Assembly (NCBI GenBank): GCA_000310025.1
Contig: FN648498.1
Coordinates: forward strand, 726,099-790,098
From: Ectocarpus siliculosus
Taxonomy: Eukaryota > Sar > Phaeophyceae > Ectocarpales > Ectocarpaceae
Direction of reading: 5' to 3'
Length of the DNA stretch: 64,000 nucleotides
The notes beneath the pieces are model-generated. The model worked only from the letters and a program-made list of their open reading frames with translations, had not been told where the DNA came from and made no database searches. Shown here piece after piece: positions 47,235 to 59,869 of the stretch (the stretch's first letter is position 1; every line of letters starts with the position of its first letter). A program made the translations under genes and the position numbers.

Positions 47235-49331
47235 AAGAGATGCTTCATGTAGGTGGTAGTGTAGATACTCAGCACGATCGATTTAGAGCGCTTGTCGGAG
47301 AATCCATGGGGTCGGTCGTCGATCAACAAATAAATACTGTTTTGTGTCCTGTTGCCACGGTTCGTTTTGGCGCCCGATGTTGCCGCCGTTTGTTTCTTTT
47401 TTCTTAGACTTCGTCCATGTTCGTGTCCGTCTCCACTACTGTGTTCGTTGCTGCTGCTGCTGCTGCCGCCGTCGTCTACATTGTACCACGAGTATGTATG
47501 GCACGCTTGCTTCCAATCTTTTGGCCTTTTTTGTATGGTTGGGTGCCAGTGGTGCTGAGTGTTTTGTATCCAATCGAGTGTGGCTGCCAATGCGACCCGC
47601 GGTGTGTTGCGGCTAGAGAGAGCCTAGTGTAGGAAGGTACAACTGCAGTCCGTGTACTTGGGATGGACCCTCAACGTCACGTTTGTATGGTCGGAGTGCG
47701 TTTGAGGCGGCAATCTGAGCAGAAATCTCGCAGACTTGCGGGAATCAAGCGAATGGTCTTCTTGTGAACTTGTTCGGTTTGGGCGAGTTCTTTTCCCCGG
47801 AAGAGGAAAAACGAAGGATGGCCTTGATTTCATGTTTCGGGACCATGCACAGCTGACGGTTTCTCCAATCATAGTACGGCGTCAACGGCATCCCTCGGCG
47901 GGCACTCGGCCGCTACAATTTCATTCAATACTAGTACGTTCGCGAGAGCTGGCTAAGGGATTTGATACCAGACACCAGAATCCAGACTATTGCGGCCTTC
48001 GTTGATGGTCACGGAAAGCCTAGAAAATGGCGCAAGCAGCACGCCTGACTGGTGCTGGAGGGTAGTACGTGAGGGCCTAGAGTCAGGGAATCGCTTCAAA
48101 GTACCCGCGGCCAAGCCCACCCGAGGTATTTTATTGGATAAACGAATGCGTTCACGGTTTGCTTAAACTCAAGGGAGGTGTAAGGGGACTTTCCGAAATC
48201 GATTCCAGTCTCCGTCAACAATAAGAATCATACTTGTGGATAAAACTGTAGCTTGTTTACGTTCCCATACATGCATACAATCCCCGGTGGAATTCACACG
48301 CTATTTTTTCAGATACACCCTGGCAGTCCGGCGTATTGCCCAGCTGACACACGTAAGGCACTTCAGCACATTTTTTAGGTGTTGGTCCAACCACAGCACG
48401 TGCCCCCCACAACAATTGCACCACTGACGTCTAAGGAGTGTACGGCCCAACAAGCGCCCTGTTAAATCTATTGACTCTAGGCTCGGAGGTCCGGTTGAGG
48501 AATCAACCCTCTCGCTAAATATTTCAAGAGAACCCGCCGCCGCCGTTCCCGCCGCATGCTGCCTAGGGCACATGAGCTGTTACGCGACTCGAGGCTCTTC
48601 ACCACCACACGGTCAGACCGAACCTCCGTCCAAACCTCATGAAAGTCTTGTTGCTCACGTAGCCCTCGTTCTCCCTGCAAGCGTAGCGGGAGAACGCGAA
48701 TGCGCACAGGGGAAGCTACCCTTGTCATAGCACATCCGACAGAGAAGCACTAGCACAGCAGCGAGGAGAACGGAAAACACCAGCAATCTATGTACATCGA
48801 AACCTAATATTGCCAAGGCTCAAAGCTGCCCGGGCCTATGAGGGAGGTTGCTATCTGTTACCGAAGGCAACAAAACATGGTGCCAGGCAGAGAGCGTCTA
48901 AAACGTACAGCCGATGTGTCAACGACGAGTCGGTCGTAGGGTCTCCGTTTTGTTCGATGCGGCATTGCGTCTCCAACTAGTAATGCAGGTCACACAAAAT
49001 GTTTAACGACCTGTTTCACAGCGACCAGCTACAGGAACATACTGGATCAGACCCAACATGAGAGTTGCCAGGCACGGACAAACGGGACAAAGGGGTGCCT
49101 CTTGACGTCTACGAGCATGGCGTATATGCAAAAACGATTAGGGGTGACCAGACGACAAATCTGTCCCAACAACCCGGACGCTCAACGCGTTTAAAAAACA
49201 AATCTAGAGCGGTTGACAGACGATTTCGAATAGATCCGGGCCGAACTCTCGAGTCACGACTGCACATAGGGAATCCTATTTAGCCGAGACTAACGTCGCG
49301 GTCGCCCTCACACCCAATAGACACGCCGCAC
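47235..49331. other. spacer between convergent genes, no supported gene
   Basis: About 2.1 kb between the stop of the carboxypeptidase gene and the stop of the AFG1 gene. Minus-strand frames at 48728-48301 have some protein-like stretches (CNCCGGHVLWLDQHLKN) spread over different frames, with no family match. Probably 3' UTRs plus spacer. Confidence 0.4.
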
Positions 49332-51336
49332 TCACAGGTCCATCGCCTTAAAGGTAGTGTCCAGCGCCTCCGTGGGAACGTTCCGATGGCCGTTCTTCGC
49401 CTGTCGTGCCGCACACGCAGCCGAGACGAAACGAAACGACACAAGCACATCGACGCAGAGAAATCGGGTGAACAATATCTGTCACGAGAAAACCATGATG
49501 CACTACACACTCCGACGACCGTGATCAAGCGAATGTATCGCACGACGACGACGACGTATCCGGCCGAGAACACCAGTATTGACGTACATACGTACGCATA
49601 GCCCAACCAGGCACGAAGACGAGAAACGTGCCGAGTGTGGCCGCCTCAGGGAACGGTACCAAAGTCTTCGGTGCTTTGGTCATGCTTTCCGTAGGAGCAA
49701 GGAGTGCTCGACACTCGATTTTAAAGCAATACCGCGAACGATCACGTCCCTCTGAAGTTTCCAACCCTGGCAGATACAACACGGCTATGTTCCAGACGCC
49801 ACGTGCCGTTGCCGCGATTGCACTGTCGTAACGTAACAGACCCATCGGCCATATTTGTTGTGGTCAACTGCTGTACCTCGCAAAGATCTTCCATGAGGAA
49901 AGACAGCTCCTCCCTGTCCATCCGACCGTCCCCGTTCACATCGTACGCCTCCCAGATCTTGACCAACTCCTCGTCGCTCAGCTGTTCCCCCGTGAATCGC
50001 ACCAAGTAGTTCTCGCTAGGTCTCCAGGTTCTGCAAGTCCAGCCCAGGCATCATACAAAAAAAGGGGGACCCGTCGCACATCAGCAAAACAAACCTCGGC
50101 CCTTGGGGAGAAATACGTCACAAAACACAGGTAAAGTGACCACATCTTACATGAGAGGAATGCGCCGTCTAAAACAAATGTTATTATGTAGACGGTAGAA
50201 GTAGCTCTGGCACGTTTTTCACGATTGGTGCAAAGCGAACAACAGCGTCTCTAGCAAAGCTCACAGCCTGGACGCAACTGACCAAACCCAGGCCATCAGT
50301 GCTCCAAGTACTGCGACAAAGGTGTGACCTCTCTTGACCAGGTAGAGGTTGACGTTCCTCACCTCTTGAGGTACTTCTGCCCCTGCATCTCGGTCAGCCT
50401 GGAGGCTGTTCTCCCGAAGGCAAACACCTCGTCGGGCATATCCTCACGCCGACCCGGTCCTGGATCGAACAGCTCCAGAGGAAGCGCCTCCGCCAGGCAA
50501 ACCAACTTCACGCCACGCTCGTACATGACGTCAACCAGCGTGATCAGCCTCCTGACCTGTTGGACCGGACGGAGTCAGAGTTGGAGTAGGGGGCGGCAGC
50601 GCACACTCGGTTCCCTTTCTTACCTTGGTTTCAGGGTCATCGGTGATATTCTTCGTGAACTAGAGCAACGGTTCTACTCGAACTAGATTCCAAGGGAGGT
50701 GAGGTGGTGGGGGTTTGTCCAAAAGACTCGACACCGTTTGGTTCAACAGTACAATAAACTTTGAAGTGCCGCCCAGTGTAAGAAACACCCTTTTCTCGAT
50801 ACTCAAGGCGTCAAAATCCCTCACGACTCAAGCTGATCCGAAGCAAACGGCGTGGAAAAGCAACAGATCATTGCTCGGCGGCTAGCGCGACTTGGACCAT
50901 ATCCTCCTGAAGCAAGCAAGTGACCCATAATCAAATCTCGCGAGTAACAACGACACCTTGTTCGAAACCTACACAATTTCAAGACCGAGTTTAACCTTGG
51001 CACAAAAGCGATAAGGCGAAGTGTAACTGTCCCAAACGGATGCGCCTTGCCTGGTTGATGTGGACGAGGTTCATCATGGGCACCCCATGCACGAACAAGG
51101 TGTGGAAGGCCTCCGAGATGGCGGTATAGTCCGCAGCTCCGAGGGCCTTACCGCACAGCTCGTCGAAGGTCATCATGGCCACCCGGCCCCCCTTCACAGC
51201 GCGAGGGATTCTCACCGACCGCCCCTGCGCACTGTGGCATTTGTTACAGAATTGTCCCGTACCACCAGGGCGATAGTGCGCATGCGGGGAGGAAAACAAG
51301 CGGGTTGCGAGATGCGGAAGAAGAAAAAGGCGTTTA

Positions 51337-51369
<33 letters not shown>

Positions 51370-53826
51370 CGTTGTTGATATTGTAGTTGTTGCTGTTCTT
51401 CCGTCGGACAAGGGACAACATCACAAAACGCGGCCGGATCTATCTCACCTTAAATTCACGGGAACGGTTTGAACCCCACCGCTGATGGCCTTCCACAGGT
51501 TGTCAAACTCCTCCCGGCTCTTCGCGTTGTCGGGGCTCAGGTACACCTTGCTCACAGAATCGACACCCTGGGACGTTTACAGCCCCCCCCCCGCGCAGAT
51601 ACCATGAAGATTATGAATAAGAGCATACCGTGCAGAGAAGGTAGCCGGAAAAACGGAGTATGAGTGTAGCAGTTGATGCTTCTCGCTTGCGGCAACACAT
51701 GGTAGGTGCAGCAACAGATCGGGAGAACCAAAGCGCCCACGCTTCTCAAACGGGAAGCTGAGGCATCTGCTGCGCAGACGTCCGTACGGCACCCGGGACT
51801 TTCGTTGCGGCCATTCGGCCAAAGGCTAATAATGGTTCGGAGAGCGAGTTGGCGAGGAAGCCATGCGTCGTGGGAGGTGGTGTGCTTTCGTAGGTACTGC
51901 AAAGAGAAGCCGGGGAAAAAGAATAGTGTTCTTGGGGGCTGCGGCGGGATATGTCTTCCGCACCTTCCTTCTCGGGGACACATGGTCTTCAGTCTTCACC
52001 ACGAATCGGCCCAACTACGACACCATCCGACACTTCACACAGGAAGAGAAGACAAACTTAGGAACACGAATCAACACAAGCACAGCGGTCTTGGAATCAT
52101 CCTTCTACCTTGAGCAGGCGGTAGTCCGTGCGAGAGGCCTCCAGGGAGTGCACGTGGCTCCTCTCCTTGAGCTGCTCGATGAACGGCAGGAACGCCGCCC
52201 GTTGGAGACCCTTGTGGTACAGGTGGTCCGGGGGTCTGTTGGACGTGGCCACGACAACCGCCCCCTTCCCCCACAAGCCGGAAAACAGTTGCCGGATCAT
52301 CATGGCGTCCGCGATATCCGTCACCTGCACCGATGGGTCCATTCGATTCGATTCTTTGGTTTAGCGAGCACGTAGAAGGAGCTTGAACACCACCGCTCAG
52401 GCTAGGAGACCAAACAAACACACGGAAAGGAAAATTCAGCACCCGAAAGGAAGCCCGCTAATGTATCCCCTCTACCCTCAACCCTTAAAAACTGGAGTGC
52501 AAAGACAGGCGCTTCACAGACAAACGGTGACGAAGTGTCAAGGGTGGTTAGAAGTATATGGCCGTCAGTTGGGCCGATGCTTCCAAAGAATGATATCCTT
52601 ATTGTGACTACAGTAGTACCTGCATCTCGTCGAAACAGAGCAGCCAGCCTTCCTCCAAGATCTCATCCGTGACGGTCGAGACCATGACTTCTCCGCTGAT
52701 GCCTCTTTGCCGACACTTGTGCATCCGCTGGTGGACGTCTAGCATGAAGTCCAGGAAATGCACTCGTCTTTTCGAGGTTACGGGTGACTCCTGGCAATCA
52801 GAAAATAACACAGCTTTTATCGTCATGAACGACAACAATACTTACTATCACATGACATCCACATGGAATATCACTTGGTGTCCGGGAGATATTGAGAGGC
52901 CGACAACAACGTGCGTGCGTGCCATCTGCATGCTCCGCGTGTGGTAGACCGGCGCGGCGCAAGCAATTCCAAACTACGCCGGGTGGAGCCAACATGGTCG
53001 AACAAGTCGTACAACACCAAGCATGGTGTGCCGGAGGTGTTTGACTGGAGCACAGAGTGCGAATGGCTCTACCACTGGCTCTACCACTGCGCTGCACATT
53101 CTACAAGCCCAACAAAATGCAATGCCGACGCCCCACCTGGAAGAATAGGTCCATCATAAATGTCTTCCCTGTTCCCACTCCCCCGTGCATGTAAATGCCT
53201 CGCGGGGTGTTCTCGGTTGGCTGAGAATGGCCACCGCTGCTGCCGTTGTCGTCATTGTTGCCCCCCAAAGAGTTGAGGACAGACGACCACAATCCGAGAT
53301 GCTGTTCGCGAAGCGGAACCTGTGGTCGGTAGCCTTCCAAAGACGCATGCAGCTGCGTGACAGCGTAGATGTAGAGTTGAGAAGTACGAGCCGTTATGCG
53401 ATTTTAGTGCAGAATTGCAAGAGCATATGTCCATCTAACAAAGAAGGTTCTCCATGCGTAGAAGACCTCCGTTCCCAGTTCAAGAGATCCCTCGGCGTGC
53501 TGCAAACCAGTTCACAAAAGAGCAAGGCATAATTGCCGAACGACCCTCACCGTTTGCAGTAAGTGTAGCGCCTTCACTTGGTGCCTGTCTTCCCGTATCT
53601 CCCCCTTGAGTACTAGCTTAGCATAGGCCTGGAGGGGTCCAGCTGTCGGAGCATTTGCGAGACACGGGGTGAGAGCAACTGCTCGTTTCCTTCCCGGTAC
53701 AAAGGAACTTCCGCGGGTCTGGTCGGCACAGAAGCTTCCGCTTGCTCTGAATGCAGCTGCTGGCTGAGCCTGTAACCGATGCCCGGCGCGAGCGAAAGAG
53801 CAAAGCACTGGACGAACCAGGCGCAT
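49332..53826 (-). CDS. AFG1-like: AFG1/LACE1-type mitochondrial AAA ATPase with C-terminal EF-hand
   Basis: Predicted exons, transcript order: 53826-53551, 53352-53137, 52790-52620, 52324-52109, 51567-51449, 51231-51051, 50556-50363, 50015-49877, 49478-49332; all phases join (about 506 codons). The Met at 53826 opens an Arg/Ala/Ser-rich leader (MRLVRPVLCSFARAGHRLQA) typical of a mitochondrial presequence. Family marks: GPLQAYAKLV, GIYMHGGVGTGKT (Walker A), WLLCFDEMQ (Walker B), TDIADAMM, ATSNRPPDHLYHKGLQR, SVRIPRAVKGG, FDELCGKALGAADY, LITLVDVMYERGVKLVC and DEVFAFGRTASRLTEMQ. Known AFG1 proteins stop soon after this. Here the frame continues through a phase-2 intron into ELVKIWEAYDVNGDGRMDREE, a canonical EF-hand loop (D-V-N-G-D-G-R-M-D-R-E-E). 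The terminal exon (ARQAKNGHRNVPTEALDTTF, stop) is tentative. The intron after 51051 seems to start with GC (CAG-GCAAGG). AFG1 acts in mitochondrial protein quality control. Confidence 0.88.
51337..51371. repeat. (GTT)n microsatellite in an AFG1-gene intron
   Basis: About eleven GTT triplets with one GTC, 105 bases from an exon. Confidence 0.9.
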
Positions 53827-54678
53827 GTCTCTGGGCGTGATGGAGTGGCAGAGAGCAGAGCGTAGTGGACGAGCGAGAGGATGGTGATAGAGCAGTGGCC
53901 GGCAGCGAGCGGAGCCTCTGTGATTGGCCGAAACTAACAGTCCCGCCGAAAGGGCCGACCGCCGACCGCGATCGAGAGAGAGACGAGAGAGACGAGAGAC
54001 GAGAGAGAAAGACCCTTCTGGGTTCCTCGCACACACGCTTCATCGCTTTCGCTGAACTCTTGTCACATACCCCGGAGGACGACGACGCCCACCTACGTGT
54101 GCTTTGGAAAAGGTGTGTGCCTGTTTGCGTGTAGGCTACCTGTCAGCCCTAATTCGACATCCCAACGGGCACTCTTTTCACAGGTGTGCACAAGTGCACG
54201 TGCGTGTACACATCTCCGGGGAGAGAGTAAGTAGCAGGTGTAAGGAAGTGGAGATAACTACTGCTTTGCCACCGCTCAAGCTGTCTCAATGCCTGGAGTG
54301 TAATCAACCACCTCAGAGAGGGTCATCTGCTCGATACCATATCCGCCGTTGATGAATTAACTCCTCGAATACAGCAGTATCTAGAGCAGTGACCCCCCCA
54401 AGACCAAAGCGGTAAAGCGCTCCCACGTCCCACATACACGTGTAAATTACATCGCGTGACCCTGTTCCCCTACATTTGCCTACCTCTCAAGATCATTTTA
54501 GGCATATGCGCAATGCTGGAAGGGAGTCGGGACTCGTTTGCTCTTGCCTCATGTGATGCCGCATGTCAAGATACAATTGTCTATGTACCTTAGTATGTAC
54601 GTGTAGTCTACTGCACATTCGCACTCGCCACGCCGGATCGCCCTCTCTCGTTCTCTCTCAGTCTCCAGCAGCAGGACC
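53827..54678. promoter_or_regulatory. divergent promoter region between AFG1 and SLX1 genes
   Basis: 852 bases separate two divergent starts. It includes a purine-rich GAGA/GAGAGAC block at about 53970-54010, which could be a regulatory or 5' UTR element. No coding frame is supported. The role is inferred from gene positions. Confidence 0.4.
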
Positions 54679-57649
54679 ATGGCAACGCCAGCGGAGAACG
54701 AAGGTGGCGGTGCCGCGGGAGCCCGCAAAGCCAAGAGAGGCCACAAAAGCACCATGCCCAAGGCCAATCCGCGCAAGAAATTCTTCCACTGCTACTTGCT
54801 GCAGTCGCAAGACCCCAAGCACAAGCGGTCGACCTACATAGGCTTCACCGTGGATCCCGGTCGAAGGATCAGGCAACACAAGTAAGTTAACGGTAGCGAT
54901 TGAGGTACGGGCTACGCGCACAGAAGAACCCAGCCTATGATCTTTGTCGACGCATGCATTAGTGCCCCCCCGGAGACAGCAGTACCCAACTGGTGGCCTA
55001 CATAGCAGCGAAGAAGTAAGGCACCCTGCTGTCTTGCTTCCTGTTTATCCTGCTGCTGGCTACCCGCCCATCATAGCGTTGCACCTGACGATGCCACGAT
55101 GCCAGGACAGAATATCAAATCTTCGCAAGAACACATCAGCAGCCGTGGCTTATGCTGCTGCTGTGCGGCGAAATTGTTTCGCTTGTCTCGTGTGGCTCTC
55201 TCGAACGTGCGCTGTTTGCTGTTTGCCGCCGCCCGGCGGTGAAATCATCGAATATGTGTACCTTCCTGGCTAAATCGACCGTGCAACTTTCTCGGCCCTC
55301 CAGCGGAGACATCATCGGCGGGGCATTCCGAGTGAGCCACCCACCGTCTTGATGTTGTATTACCGCACAGCGAGTATTTACTAAAGTTGTCTGTTGGAAG
55401 TGCGATTCCGACAACTACAGCCTTGCCAATGTTACCAAGCTGAGCACAGTAGTAGTCCGACTTCAAACAAAATAACTCGAAGTAGGTATCAGGTGGTGAG
55501 TTTCCAGTGTAGACACGAAGAAACCAACTGGATGATGTAGCACTTTCACTTTCGGTGTAGACACGGACACCATATACATGCAGTCGTAGGCCCTCAATAA
55601 GGCGCGTGTGCGCCAGATCGATTCGTCCGCCCCATACAGGGCACCCGCCATATTCAATGTGTAGAACAACTGATTATTCCGCCTGTGCCAGCAAATTTTA
55701 CTTGCCTTATAGAGGGCCTACGACTGTACCTCAAGTATTGGCGTGAGTTAGCCGCGTTAAGCCGGCCGGGTTGATTCGGACCCGCTCGAGACGCAAACCA
55801 ACGTGTTTTCGTCCCCCTCCCCCCCCCCCCCTGGCAGACAAAGCGTAAACGCCCTTGGGATATGGTGGCCATAGTACACGGCTTCCCTTCCAAGTCGTCC
55901 GCGCTTCAATTTGAGGCTGCCTGGCAGCACCCCCAACGAGATCGCCGCATCAAAGTAAAAGTACCCGACTTGCCGGTGGACTCGCGTCGAACAGTAGGAG
56001 TACCGGGAAAGCTCCGATTGTGCAAGGCCATGCTCTGCCTCGACCCTTGGGCAAGGTGGGGGATGATGTTCACGTAACAGGCACTCCCACGTGGCATGCG
56101 TACTCTGAAGGAATGATGTGCACAACTTGTTCTAACACTGGAGTTCACGTGTAAGCTTTTCTTGTGCCTGACGTCCGTTTTGAGCATTGGGCGGTGGGGG
56201 CGACGGTGATCAAAACACGCGTGGTCCAAAACGAAACAAGACGTCCAACCGACACTCATTCTAGCAAAAGCGTGTCTTGCACAAGAAGCCGGGGACACGC
56301 CGCACACCGAACACTCGCACAAGTGTAGAAAGGGTTTCTGTGGAATGTACGTCATCAGTATTGTGTAGCACGGTGTAGGGGTGAGTATGACGTGCCTCTA
56401 TATCTTCTGTATAGCACTTGTACCTGAACCGCTTGCTGTGATTGCAAAACGAAAAAGCCACCTCGCAAGTGTATGGCGGGCCAACAAGCAAAAACTGTTG
56501 TAAGTGCATGTCACCTATCTCAGGTGTGGGCATCCACTCGCTTTCTGGCTGATTTTGTGCATTGGGTCATCTCATGCCCACCAGCATCTGTGTCATGCAA
56601 TGTTTCCCTCTTGATCGAAGAGGTTTAGCATTCCACCCACCCTGCACAAACGAAGCACTCACCACAAGCGCAAACCATTACCACGCCGACGCCACCACCG
56701 ACACAGGTACGGCCTGGGCATTCGCTTCTTACGAGAAGAGTACGCCGCGTCGTATAGCAAGTTGAACCTACCTCAGCCCCTCCCAGTGAAGGGCGATCCC
56801 GACACCGAGCTAAGCACGGGGGCGCAGGAGGGGCTACCGGTCTACAAGTCGCCCCCTGGCTCTCAGGAGGAGCGTTTGGAAGCTCAGCGGCGAAGCAGGT
56901 GCGCTTTATGCGTGGAGTCGTTCTGTGCGGGAGCGATGTTGATGTCCTGCTACCACTGTGGGGCTTCGGTGCACGTGCGGTGCCTGGCCGACCGAATGCT
57001 TCGCGACGCCGGCGACGAAGTACGTGAGCTGATCCCCTCCGAGGGCAACTGCTGGGTGCCCGCTTGTTCGCGGCGCCTGCTGTGGTCGCGGCTAGTGAAG
57101 GAAGCGGGGGGGTATCGCCCCCGGGTGTCGCCGTCGACCGGCGGTGTGGATGACAACGTCAGTGCAGCGGGCGGTGATGGCGGTGGTCCTCCGGTGTGGC
57201 GAGTAGACGACAGCAGCGATGACGACGAGGACGACGAAGGTGGGGGCGATGGTGATGGCCACGATTCCGACGGCGCAGGAGGATGGAGCAGCGATGCGGG
57301 GTCGACGGATTTCATTTCACAACCTTATCCGGGGGAGGAAGATGAGGAGGAGGAAGACGACAACGACGATGACAGCTGCTGGAGGCTGAGTCTTGAACGA
57401 GCAGGAAAGGACTCCGAGGGAAGTGGGCAGCCAGAACGATTTCCGGCTTCTGGAGAGATGCCGGGCGGGGTAAAGTCGCCAGCGCTTGCCAATGGGAACA
57501 AGCACATTTCGTTCGTTGATACCACCAGCGATCGATACGACAGCGACGGTAGCGAGGAAGGGGACCAGATGAAGAAAATAACAGGACAATCGCCACCCAA
57601 GCTACCGCTTGCAGAGCGACTACGGTTAAGGAGGCTGAGGGATTGTTAG
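54679..57649 (+). CDS. SLX1: SLX1 structure-specific endonuclease subunit (GIY-YIG plus C-terminal zinc finger)
   Basis: Predicted exons: 54679-54881, 55304-55331, 55838-56073, 56707-57649; all phases join (469 codons). The start is the ATG in GGACCATGG. After a basic leader comes the GIY-YIG nuclease: [25 protein letters not shown] (YIG and the catalytic Arg), then the 28-base exon giving [10 protein letters not shown], then [20 protein letters not shown] with the catalytic Glu in FEAAWQHP. Exon 4 holds a Cys/His cluster, CALCVESF...[13 protein letters not shown]...CWVPAC, matching the RING/PHD-like zinc finger of SLX1. The C-terminus is a long acidic, probably disordered tail ([26 protein letters not shown]) not usual in yeast or animal SLX1. 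SLX1 with SLX4 cuts Holliday junctions and flaps in the nucleus. SLX1 fits all exons, so confidence is high; the small second exon rests on phase and homology. Confidence 0.92.
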
Positions 57650-58030
57650 CTGATCGCTGTTTGCTAGGCATGAATACGGACCGTTTATCGGATTTGTTTC
57701 GATCCGCTTGAGAAGAGAATCCCCTCTTCATGAGTAATGGCGACGCGAGTGCATAATTCCTTCGTCACACTTGCTTGTGGACGACATGACGTACAAGAAT
57801 CTTGTTCAAATAGATTTTTTCGGATAAATCGACAAACCGCCAACGGCATTGACCCCGGAGTGCCCTGCAACTAGGAGACAAAAGCCAACTTCCAGGGCTA
57901 AAGAAATTTATCAACGACACACCGTTTGCCCTGCGTCACACCAACAGTCCACACCAGCGGGGCGTGGTGAAACAATTACCCCTAAGGTACATCAACTACC
58001 TAAAGACGTTGGCCAGCAGCGAATAGGTCA
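57650..58030. other. short spacer between convergent SLX1 and FMT genes
   Basis: About 380 bases between two facing stop codons, no coding signal; 3' UTRs. Confidence 0.6.
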
Positions 58031-59831
58031 TCATGCTGGAACCGCATCTGCCAAGGGTTCTAGCTCAACCCATCTCATCTCGTCTCCCCTAAGACCATTC
58101 GCAAACGCCTTCGCGCTCATGACCTTCTTATTCAACGGCTGCAGCTCCAGCACTCTCAAGACGCTACCGTCCGAACACGTCAACTCTAGCGCGTCGCCCT
58201 TCATCACCACTTGTCGCTCGGCGACTGCGGTTTCCTCGATGGTTCCACCATCTGCATCATCGCCGGCCGCCGCTGGATCCGCAACCGCTGTGGTGATGAG
58301 CTTCACCTTTCGCGCTTCGGAGTCCGTGCCTTCCTTACCCCAGGAGAACATGGCCCATGTGCCCGGCCAGCCCGCGAACGCCCTAACCCTGCGAGAAAGA
58401 ATGTTCAATACAGTAGGGGAAAAGGTAGGCAATAAATATCACCGAGGTTAACTAACATATGGGGAGAACGTGCACTTGCAACAGCAGTGGTAGTGAAATC
58501 ACAAAAAAAATCCTGACGCTTGGGGAAACCCTACTTTTTGTATGCTCGCCGTCCACCCTCCTCACAGCTTCTGGACAGTGCTACACACGCCGGCTGTCGC
58601 GGGGGGGCAAAGAGGAAACAGCATACCAACTCCACGGGATACCGCTTGAACGCATGGTACAACACCTCCTTCAAAGTATTCTACCCGAGAAAGTTCAAGC
58701 ATTTACGAGTAACGGCATGAAACCACAGACCCTCACTTGTTGTGAATTGTTGTGGCGCTAGTAGTCTTGAAGCAGCAGCGCGCTTCGTCGACAGAAATCT
58801 TGGCGGCTTTCACTGCCGCAGCGTCGTCTTGCGGGGATTTCCTGGGCAAGGAGGCGATGGCGGGTGAGCGTGGGATAGTAAGCAACACGGAAGTCAAGAC
58901 GCCGTCATGCGCTAGAGGGACGTGCAGTCCTCTTGCACTTAACAGTGAAGATGTGGGTCGAACGTCGAGGCTGAGAGGAGAGGCCTTATTGGGCACCACG
59001 AGAGAGGGTACAACACTAGGAACGCGCCGGCAGCAGCAGCAGAAAGGAACAGGACATTGTGCAAAAGGTTCCATTAGGCACAGCACCCATACGTAGGGCA
59101 AAAATTATGTTGGACCGGAAGAACAAAAAAAAACATCTATGTTTTAGAGGGGTAGAGCCGGGTAGATGCCGTCCTCCCACCAATCACATGTCGACTATAT
59201 AGGACATTATGTAGTACAGAGACAGATGATTGGGCGATGTGGCCACGCCGCCGAGCGGGAATCCCCCGAAAGACGTAGCACAGCAGCAGCAGCACACAAG
59301 ACTACTGTGGACCAAGGGCAGCCAAAGGCACACATACTAGGACGTCTGGTTCGACTGTCAGAGCCGGTTGGCTGCTGTCGGCAGCACCACAAGCGAGGGA
59401 GGCGCCACAAGTCAAATCTGCTGCTGCTGCTGCTGCTGCAGGCCGATCTTTTGAGCTTGCTACAGAGTGGTGCATCCCTAACCCTAACCCAATGAGACGT
59501 ACAAACTGCTGCAGGCAAGGCGGCCAAAGGAGCACATCATGCGAAGAATCGAGAGCGATTTTTGAAGCCCGTTGCCTGCTGCTAGCAGCAGCGTATAAGC
59601 GAGTGAAGCAAGTGCACACAAGTCAATCAGTCTGCGGCTATCTTCGCCGGTCTGTCTGCAGGGCGATCTTCTCTTGATCCACAACAGACCCGCCCGAAAA
59701 CAGAGAGGCAATGAGATGTACACACGCTGCCGGCCAAGGCGACCAAATACACACACACATAGAGGGCGTCGGGCGATTTTTAGAGCCCGTTGCCGCTGCT
59801 ACGAGCGTAAGTGGTGCACATCCACACAGCG

Positions 59832-59869
<38 letters not shown>

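Noticed and set aside
46046-47590. 514-codon open frame on the minus strand
   Set aside because: Antisense shadow of the GC-rich carboxypeptidase tail; the plus frame continues the M14B exon chain in phase.
48301-48728. Minus-strand Cys-rich frames, possible zinc-binding gene
   Set aside because: Protein-like stretches fall in different frames without splice borders; no family match.
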